From assembly GCF_014898815.1 (NCBI RefSeq), contig NW_026515544.1, positions 2,356,001 through 2,420,000 on the forward strand: a DNA stretch of 64,000 nt. Reading direction: 5' to 3'. Positions 39,795-46,758 of this stretch are shown here, piece after piece (the stretch's first letter is position 1; every line of letters starts with the position of its first letter). This DNA is from Panonychus citri. Taxonomy: Eukaryota; Arthropoda; Arachnida; Trombidiformes; Tetranychidae. Both the position numbers and the translations under genes were made by a program. The notes beneath the pieces are model-generated. The model was given only the letters and a program-made list of their open reading frames with translations, had not been told where the DNA came from and made no database searches.

Positions 39795-40343
39795 ATGATG
39801 ACGAGCCAATATTTCGATGATACTTTGTTAAACAATATTAAAAACTTTGATGGAAATAATGCTGATCCTTATGATTGGATTGACGATTATGAGCAAATAA
39901 CTGAAGCCGCTGGCTTGAAAAATATTGATAAATTAAGACGATTACCTGTTTATTTAATTGGTCCTGCTAAAGATTGGTATGTTGGTAGTATAAGAAGTAA
40001 ACCTGTTGATCAACGACCAGCTACTTTTGACGATTTGAAAGTTAAATTACTCGCAGCTTTTAAACAACCTTCGCTACATAAAGATGAATTACGCTCGAAG
40101 ATTGAAAATAAAAAGCAACACGAAGGTCAAGATGTTATATCTTATTTCTTTGAAATGGTGGGCTTGTGTGCTAAACTAGATCCAGATATGGATTTAGATG
40201 ACAAGATAAGGTACATTAAAAATGGATTTCTCCCTGGCATTTTAAAGTATATCGCTTTCGTAAAGGTTAATTCAATGGACGAGTTCAAGGATTATGCCGT
40301 GGAAGCTGAATATTATTACTTTAAGAATAAATTTAATCAATAA
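39795..40343 (+). CDS. Ty3/gypsy-type Gag capsid, stand-alone ORF (copy 1, intact)
   Basis: 182 residues, ATG to TAA, intact. The protein aligns throughout with residues ~30-205 of the Gag of the autonomous element at 46759. Shared blocks include TLLNNIK, ITEAAGL, KDWY, GSIRSKP, IENKK, GLCAKLD, IKNG, LPGIL and VNS. It should form the N- and C-lobes of a retroelement capsid that assembles into particles around RNA in the cytoplasm. The stop comes exactly at the end of the capsid homology, before the region where the relative has a Gln/Asn-rich linker and CCHC zinc knuckle, so the nucleocapsid and all of pol are absent. The ATG was chosen as the first in frame, directly preceding the homology. 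Either a parasite of autonomous relatives or a capsid gene caught in a dead element. Confidence 0.85.
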   Translation: MMTSQYFDDTLLNNIKNFDGNNADPYDWIDDYEQITEAAGLKNIDKLRRLPVYLIGPAKDWYVGSIRSKPVDQRPATFDDLKVKLLAAFKQPSLHKDELRSKIENKKQHEGQDVISYFFEMVGLCAKLDPDMDLDDKIRYIKNGFLPGILKYIAFVKVNSMDEFKDYAVEAEYYYFKNKFNQ

Positions 40344-40480
40344 TTAATTAATTTGGTAATTTGGTCTGGTGTTGGGAGTTTTCATTTAAACTTTTGAATT
40401 TATTATTATATTTGGAATTGAACAATCTAACTGCAACCTTCGATATGGAAATTTTACCGAGTCGTTTGAATAATTCTGCT

Positions 40481-40498
40481 CGTAAAAGGGACTTTACG
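40481..40498 (+). other. Conserved 3' hairpin near polypurine region, copy 1
   Basis: CGTAAA AGGGAC TTTACG is a perfect 6-bp inverted repeat that includes a purine run, 18 bases before LTR3. The same motif precedes LTR4 (43486-43503) and, inverted, the minus-strand LTR (44259-44276). No long purine tract directly abuts the LTR, which is unusual. Confidence 0.55.
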
Positions 40499-40516
40499 AG
40501 GATGGCGTCCGGATAA

Positions 40517-40900
40517 TGTCATAACAACTTTGGCCAGGTACTAAAACTGGTTTAGTACCTGGCCAAATCACCTTGTCTTCCCCTTTAATTTTTCCCCTTC
40601 TCTCTCTTCCTTTTCCACTAATCCACCATTTTGGTGAACCAGTTACGTTGGCACCTTTATGGTGATCAACACGTAACACTTTACGATAGTTTCTTCCTTA
40701 TATTTGTTTAATTTAATTAATCAAGCTCATCTATTAAAAGTAATTATAATAAATACCCAATGTCTAATTCATATTATTGAAATCTTAAAAGTTAATTTCT
40801 TAAAGTATTATTAACACTTTAATCTGGTGATTAATTCAATGGTGACCAATTCGATGTTAATCTGATATTGAATAAGCTGGTGAGACGTTTTAGTGAAACA
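40517..40900 (+). repeat. LTR3 (384 bp)
   Basis: Begins TGTCATAACAAC and ends GTGAAACA. It carries a perfect 17-bp stem with ACTGG loop at 40529-40567 (arms TTTGGCCAGGTACTAAA and its complement). It is nearly identical to LTR4 apart from short deletions in the latter. The next element's PBS starts at 40905. Confidence 0.85.
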
Positions 40901-40904
40901 ATTT

Positions 40905-40922
40905 TGGTGACCCGGACGTGAT
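40905..40922 (+). other. Primer-binding site of capsid-only copy 2
   Basis: TGGTGACCCGGACGTGAT lies four bases (ATTT) after LTR3. It matches the expected tRNA-Trp 3' end complement with one difference. Confidence 0.65.
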
Positions 40923-41586
40923 AGTCAATCAGTTACATTTGTCCAGAAAAATGAATTGTCTTGTCTGTGACCTTCACCTGTGAAATTGATGCCGTTTAAT
41001 GTTTTCAAACGATAAATTTATGTATTGCCATTTTCTGAGATTCGTTCTTTTTAATTATGAATGAATAAGTTTCTGTTTGAATCATCGTTAGATTATTTCT
41101 TATTGCCGTTTCAGTTTCACGGTTATTTTTTTTTTCTTCATTTCCTCGCAGTTTAGATAACATAAATTGAATGACAATGTTATAAGAATCACAAGATTAT
41201 AATAAGTTACAAAAATCGTCTCATTGTTTAGTAAAATCAAGTAGAAATCGATTCTAGCCATTAATCGTTTTTTTTTAATCGTTACATGAATAAACGAGTA
41301 AAACCTGTTTGTCCAATGATATTGAGTTAACTCGTATTAAGAATATAATAACAAATTTGAGAGGTAAACGAACAAGTTTTTTTTTGTTTACTGGATTACT
41401 TTTTAAACCCTTTTCTAAAACCTGTTTATTACAATAAGTATCTTTGAAACAATTAGTGAGAAAAGAACCTGAATACACTCTACAAAAAATTTAATCACAG
41501 AAGAAATTGTTTTGCTTAGTACTCTCGTTCAATCTGAACATTTCGGCAGACTAAATTGCTAGAATAGTAAGCATCAACTTTGTCAT

Positions 41587-42407
41587 TTAGTTAATTTCGA
41601 TTCAACATTTGGTTAAATTTGTACGATAATTTAGTTATTAATTATCATCTTCGTCAATTGGAAAACTACGATTCAACATTTGGTTAATTTCATTTAACAA
41701 TTCGTTTACTGCTATTGGTAAACTAGTTATTGTTTATCATTTTCGTCATTTGGTCAACTTCATGCAAATTCGTTTGATAAACTAGTTATTGTTTATCACT
41801 TTCGTCATTTGGTCAACTTCGTTTGAATTCGTTTGATAAACTAGTTATTAATTATCATCTTCGTCATTTGGTTAAAAATTCGCTTGATAATTTAGTTATT
41901 AATTATCATCTTCGTCATCTGGTTGATTGCGATTCGTCATTTGGTTAAAATTCACTTGATAATTTAGTTATTAATTATCATCTTCGTCATTTGATAAATT
42001 TCGTTCATTATTTGGTTAAAAATTCGCTTGATAATTTAGTTATTAATTATCATCTTCGTCATTTGTAAAATTTCGTTCAACATTTGGTTAAAATTCGATT
42101 GATAATTGAGTTATTAATTATCATCTTCATTTGATAAATTTCGTTCAACATTTGGTTAAAATTCGATTGATAATTTAGTTATTAATTATCATCTTCGTCA
42201 TTTGATAAATTTCGTTCAACATTTGGTTTAAAATTCGATTGATAATTTAGTTATTAATTATCATCTTTGTCATCTGGCTAAAATCCGATTGATAGTTTAT
42301 TTATTAATTATCATCTTCGTCCTTTAGTTAATTACGTTCAACAATTCGTTTAATTCTATTGGTAAACTAGTTATTGTTTATCAACTTCGTCGATTGGTAA
42401 ATTTCGT
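41587..42407 (+). repeat. Minisatellite leader, ~71-bp units (copy 2)
   Basis: Nearly identical to the array at 38556-39385 with small unit-level differences (for example a changed unit around 41935-42000). It lies at the same place between PBS and capsid ORF. Confidence 0.85.
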
Positions 42408-42812
42408 CAAAATTTGATTGCCTAATTTGGAGTTCTTTTGTTTATTTTGTTTTCTACTCATTGATTCGATTGTCCGTTGTCCCAAGAATCTGTGAAACTT
42501 TTGGTCTTTGGTTAATTGAGTTAACCGTTCGTTTCAAGATTTGTTGGTTCGTTTTTTTTGGATTTAATAGTCAATTTGTTGTGGAAATTTGTCATAACAG
42601 AAAAATTTTGTATTTGATTCTTTGGATAATCTAGTTATTGATTATCATTTAGTTATAATTTGTTATTTTGATAATTTGTCGTTCAAGCTGATTCGATTGT
42701 CCGTTGTTCCAGGGTCTGTGAAACTTTTGTCTTTTGGTTAATTGTTAGTCTGTTTCAAGATCGCTGGTTCGTTTGTGTTGATTCAATAGTCAGTCTACAT
42801 TAAAAAATTTTA

Positions 42813-43348
42813 ATGATGACGAGCCAATATTTCGATGATACTTTGTTAAACAATATTAAAACTTTGATGGAAATAATGCTGATCCTTATGATTGGATTGA
42901 CGATTATAAATAAGCAGCTGGCTTAAATATTGATAAATTAAGACGATTACCTGTTTATTTAATTGGTCCTGCTAAAGATTGGTATGTTGGTAGTATAAGA
43001 AGTAAACCTGTTGATCAACGACCAGCTACTTTTGACGATTTAAAAGTTAAATTACTCGCAGCTTTTAAACAACCTTCGCTATACAAAGATGAATTACGCT
43101 CGAAGATTGAAAATAAAAAGCAACACGAAGGTCAAGATGTTATATCTTATTTCTTTGAAATGGTGGGCTTGTGTGCTAAACTAGATCCAGATATGGATTT
43201 AGATGACAAGATAAGGTACATTAAAAATGGATTTCTCCCTGGTATTTTAAAGTATATCGCTTTGGTAAAGGTTAATTCAATGGACGAGTTCAAGGATTAT
43301 GCCGTGGAAGCTGAATATTATTACTTTAAGAATAAATTTAATCAATAA
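42813..43348 (+). pseudogene. Capsid ORF copy 2, broken by small deletions
   Basis: Starts with the same ATGATGACG as copy 1, but short deletions soon after the start, including a changed segment around 42900-42925 with an in-frame stop, destroy the N-terminal part. The C-terminal half, from about 42930 to the TAA at 43348, is almost identical to copy 1. More short deletions occur in the leader just upstream and in LTR4 downstream, while the rest matches copy 1 closely. Confidence 0.8.
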
Positions 43349-43485
43349 TTAATTAATTTGGTGATTTGGTCTGGTGTTGGGAGTTTTCATTTAAACTTTT
43401 GAATTTATTATTATATTTGGAATTGAACAATCTAACTGCAACCTTCGATATGGAAATTTTACCGAGTCGTTTGAATAATTCTGCT

Positions 43486-43503
43486 CGTAAAAGGGACTTT
43501 ACG
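43486..43503 (+). other. Conserved 3' hairpin near polypurine region, copy 2
   Basis: Same CGTAAA-AGGGAC-TTTACG motif as at 40481, upstream of LTR4. Confidence 0.5.
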
Positions 43504-43520
43504 AGGATGGCGTCCGATAA

Positions 43521-43897
43521 TGTCATATAATTTTGGCCAGGTACTAAAACTGGTTTAGTACCCCAAATCACCTTGTCTTCCCTTTAATTTTTCCCCTTCT
43601 CTCTCTTCCTTTTCCACTAATCCACCATTTTGGTGAACCAGTTACGTTGGCACCTTTATGGTGATCAACACAACACTTTACGATAGTTTCTTCCTTATAT
43701 TTGTTTAATTTAATTAATCAAGCTCATCTATTAAAAGTAATTATAATAAATACCCAATGTCTAATTCATATTATTGAAATCTTAAAAGTTAATTTCTTAA
43801 AGTATTATTAACACTTTAATCTGGTGATTAATTCAATGGTGACCAATTCGATGTTAATCTGATATTGAATAAGCTGGTGAGACGTTTTAGTGAAACA
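43521..43897 (+). repeat. LTR4 (377 bp), runs into (CT)n
   Basis: Nearly identical to LTR3, with small deletions. One removes TGG from the right arm of the 5' hairpin, breaking the stem. It ends GAAACA and continues directly into a (CT)n tract instead of ATTT plus a PBS, so the array stops here. Confidence 0.85.
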
Positions 43898-43919
43898 CTC
43901 TCTCTCTCTCTCTCTCTCT

Positions 43920-44340
43920 TGTATCGTTAATCCCGATGTCTTAATTATTTAATCGTATATTTCAATCACTTTTAATTGATTAATAAATCAATATACAAAA
44001 CGCACAAATTAATAGGTATCTTTTTTTGCGATTACAATTGTAAAATTAGAAAAAGAATACATCATCTAAAGAGTTGATTGCCAACTGGCCTTTTTTTTGG
44101 AAAAATGGCGGATGAGGATGAAGATAAGGACGAGGGAGCGAGGAAGAAGGGAGAGAGAGAGAGGGAAAAATTTGGTTGCTGATGATGATAGTACCAGGTG
44201 GATAAACTCGTTTATCCACCTGATTGTAGTTATTAAGACATCTTCCGGCGGCCATCCTCGTAAAGTCCCTTTTACGATAATAACGATTCAAACGACTCAG
44301 TCCAAATTCCATATCGAAGGTTGCAGTTAGGTTGTTCCAT
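43920..44340 (-). mobile_element. Inverted LTR and 3' internal end of a related retroelement
   Basis: On the minus strand this reads as an internal 3' tail (44340-44241: CTAACTGCAACCTTCGATATGG, here in two parts, then the CGTAAA..TTTACG hairpin and GAGGATGGC) followed by an LTR starting TGTCTTAATAAC at 44240. The LTR keeps the layout of the others: hairpin near its 5' end (44195-44222), a pyrimidine-rich block, CCGCCATTTTT and AGTTGGCA. The hairpin sequence is entirely different but perfectly paired. The LTR ends at the same (CT)n tract that ends LTR4, so two opposed elements meet at this microsatellite. Confidence 0.7.
44195..44222 (-). other. Perfect 12-bp hairpin in inverted LTR
   Basis: CAGGTGGATAAA, a four-base loop, then TTTATCCACCTG. 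It occupies the position of the GGCCAGGTACTAAA hairpin of LTR1-4 with unrelated sequence, suggesting that pairing rather than sequence is kept. Confidence 0.7.
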
Positions 44341-44567
44341 GCGTGATTACCAAAGAGTACATAGAAAATATTGAAGAAAATATAATGGTTATAATTATAA
44401 GTTGTAAATTGATTGAGTTAATTTGATTTGCGTTGATTTTTTTTTGACTTACGACAATAATAACTAATTGTCTAAGTACTTTTTCAATTCATTTTGTGTT
44501 TTTTTTCCCAACACCAATAATACCCAATGTATATATATTATAAGTAAGATAAATTTAATATAGTTGA

Positions 44568-44915
44568 TTATAAATCGGACCAATCCCATGTCGAAACTGG
44601 GGTATACGATCTTTGTTCAATAGGTTCAACTGGGAACACAAATAGTTGATGGAAAGCTTTCTCATCTGAGGTCAAAACATGTAAATCAAGACCCTCTAAT
44701 TCAGGAATACGGCGATGACGAATAACTGAAGATGGTTCAATTTCTTTTTGCCAGTTTTTCCAGTTTTTATCGCACGAATTGAATTCTTCTATTTCTGCTT
44801 TCGTGGGTAACTTTCCGTGAGTTAGTAATAACTTCGTTGCCTTCTCATAACACTTGATGGTTGCGCGAGCGTCCCTTTCAGAAGAATGGCCTTGAATTAA
44901 CGATTTAGAATTATC
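44568..44915 (-). pseudogene. Last exon of a DEDDh 3'-5' exonuclease (REXO4/ISG20-like), isolated
   Basis: On the minus strand an acceptor (TATAG) at 44916-44917 opens a phase-0 frame of 115 codons ending TAA at 44568. It starts with IQGHSSERDARATIKCYEKA, which fits the ExoIII motif of DEDDh RNA exonucleases (His and Asp of the active site, usual form H-x-S-x-x-DA). A lysine- and aromatic-rich tail follows, ending WDWSDL. The parts with the other acidic active-site residues (DxE and the middle Asp) are not in the neighbourhood. A retroelement primer-binding site lies 15 bases beyond the acceptor, and another element's tail lies 230 bases downstream. Either a host gene cut up by insertions, with its 5' exons far upstream beyond the elements, or a host fragment carried by an element. 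The open frame is clean, so it could still be expressed. Confidence 0.6.
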
Positions 44916-44929
44916 CTATATGAGAATTT

Positions 44930-44951
44930 TGGTGACCCCTGTGCGTGATTG
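44930..44951 (+). other. Primer-binding-site-like sequence, no LTR attached
   Basis: ATTTTGGTGACCCC followed by CGTGATT after a short insertion resembles the PBS (with ATTT spacer) of the elements at 37468 and 40905. Directly upstream is the exonuclease exon rather than an LTR ending in CA. Confidence 0.5.
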
Positions 44952-45125
44952 TTTTTGTGCTGGGATCAATTCAACTATTGACCTACAAGTCAATACTAGT
45001 GATAACCTTGTATTACAAATTATTGTATATTACATATCATCAAATTTTACCCTTCCCCATAAATAAATATAATTGTTTTACCCCAACTGATTTAAACTGT
45101 AATAAATAAATATAAAAAAAAATAC

Positions 45126-45367
45126 CCTCTTGGACGACACAATTGGTGGACAAATCTCTGGTGGTGGATTTGATTTGGTGGCTTTGGTCGCATCAAAAAC
45201 TTAATGTAAGTTAACAAATATTTACAAAATTATACATTGTGCTTATCTAAGTTTAATAACGAATCACCATAAGGACAAATGCCACCTAATTGAAGATTAT
45301 ATGCAATATTATCTACAGCTTGAGTAAGTGATAACCACATACACGTAATCCAATTTAACAAAGGAAT
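45126..45367 (-). other. Minus-strand coding-like patches of unknown origin
   Basis: Two short open stretches on the minus strand have protein-like composition: 45230-45367 (contains QAVDNIAYNLQLGGICPYGD, then a stop) and 45126-45197 (contains KSNPPPEICPPIVSSKR, then a GTATTT donor-like site). They lie upstream of the exonuclease exon on the same strand and might be remnants of the same host locus. I recognise no family. Confidence 0.25.
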
Positions 45368-45663
45368 CGATTAAATCGATTTTCCATATAAATTGACTCA
45401 ATCAAAAATCGAATTTCATGAGAGATTCAATAGATCGATTCCTAGTATCGCATCGTTATTAATCGATACGTAGTTGATATAAGCGGAGACCTATTGAAGA
45501 ATCGAAACAATAGTTATTTTAGTAATCGGTATTAGTCCATTCAATAATAGATTGATTAACGAATTAAGTAAAGCAGTTATTGAATTATGAATAAACGGGA
45601 GATTAAATAATTGAACAGAACAACTATTAAATAAATGATCAAAGTACGTTAGTATGTACCATT

Positions 45664-46490
45664 CCGCTCATTGGTGATTAATTTGTCGAAACAATTGATT
45701 AACTTAGTTATTAGTTACAATTGTATTTCATTTGCGTTATTGGTGATTAATTTGTCGAAACAATTGATTAACTTAGTTATTAGTTACAATTGTATTTCAT
45801 TTGCGTTATTGGTGATTAATTTGTCGAAACAATTGATTAACTTAGTTATTAGTTACAATTGTATTTCATTTGTGTTATTGGTGATTAATTTGTCAAAACA
45901 ATTGATTAACTTAGTTATTAGTTACAATTGTATTTCATTTGCGTTATTGGTGATTAATTTGTCGAAACAATTGATTAACTTAGTTATTAGTTACAATTGT
46001 ATTTCATTTGCGTTATTGGTGATTAATTTGTCGAAACAATTGATTAACTTAGTTATTAGTTACAATTGTATTTCATTTGCGTTATTGGTGATTAATTTGT
46101 CGAAACAATTGATTAACTTAGTTATTAGTTACAATTGTATTTCATTTGTGTTATTGGTGATTAATTTGTCAAAACAATTGATTAACTTAGTTATTAGTTA
46201 CAATTGTATTTCATTTGCGTTATTGGTGATTAATTTGTCGAAACAATTGATTAACTTAGTTATTAGTTACAATTGTATTTCATTTGCGTTATTGGTGATT
46301 AATTTGTCGAAACAATTGATTAACTTAGTTATCAGTTGCAATTGTATTTCATTTGCGTTATTGGTGATTAATTTGTCGAAACAATTGATTAACTTAGTTA
46401 TCAGTTGCAATTGTGTTCAATTTGTGTCATTAGTGAATAATTTGTCGAGACAATTGAGTAACTTAGTTATTAGTTCCAATTGTGTTTGTA
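45664..46490 (+). repeat. 69-bp minisatellite leader of the autonomous element (about 12 units)
   Basis: Unit of 69 bp (core CAATTGATTAACTTAGTTAT, then CATTTGCGTTATTGGTGATT), about twelve copies, near-identical except the last three. The unit length is a multiple of three, so a long open frame results by chance; it has no ATG start. Units 3-4 and 7-8 share two linked variants, showing that a four-unit block was duplicated. The array sits between the PBS-like site and gag. Confidence 0.9.
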
Positions 46491-46758
46491 CTATTGAATG
46501 TCAAAACTATCAATCGCAGAGAAAAAGGTGATCATTCTTATATTACTACTGTTACCATTCATTCTCATGTTTATTTGGTTCATAGTTGAAATTTATAAGT
46601 TTAGTATCCTTGTTCGACTTGATGCATGATATATTAAAGATGTGCAAAACTTTTATGTTGGTGATTTGTTTAATTATCTTATTTTGGTAAACAATTAATA
46701 TCTCTAAATAGCATTTGATTTAAAATTGGTCTATGTTATTCTGTCTAATTGATTAATC

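Larger units (their letters stand above)
37181..43919 (+). mobile_element. Tandem array of capsid-only LTR retroelements
   Basis: The order is LTR1, PBS, LTR2, PBS with leader and capsid ORF, LTR3, PBS with leader and capsid ORF, LTR4. The internal regions 37871-40516 and 40905-43520 are near-identical copies. The array is bounded on both sides by (CT)n tracts (37181-37199 and 43898-43919). No protease, reverse transcriptase or integrase is present, so the element is non-autonomous and would need enzymes from a relative such as the element at 44930-53018, whose capsid is clearly homologous. The LTR-internal-LTR-internal-LTR structure is what unequal recombination between LTRs produces. LTR1 and LTR2 belong to diverged subfamilies, whereas LTR3 and LTR4 are nearly identical, so the array is a mosaic. 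Confidence 0.85.

Noticed and set aside
38556..42407. Tandem repeats considered as a CRISPR-like array
   Set aside because: Units are contiguous and degenerate with no unique spacers, the genome is animal, and the repeats lie in a retroelement leader.
45671..46531. 286-codon open frame over the 69-bp repeat array
   Set aside because: It has no ATG start and is open only because the repeat unit is a multiple of three; it is leader sequence of the retroelement.
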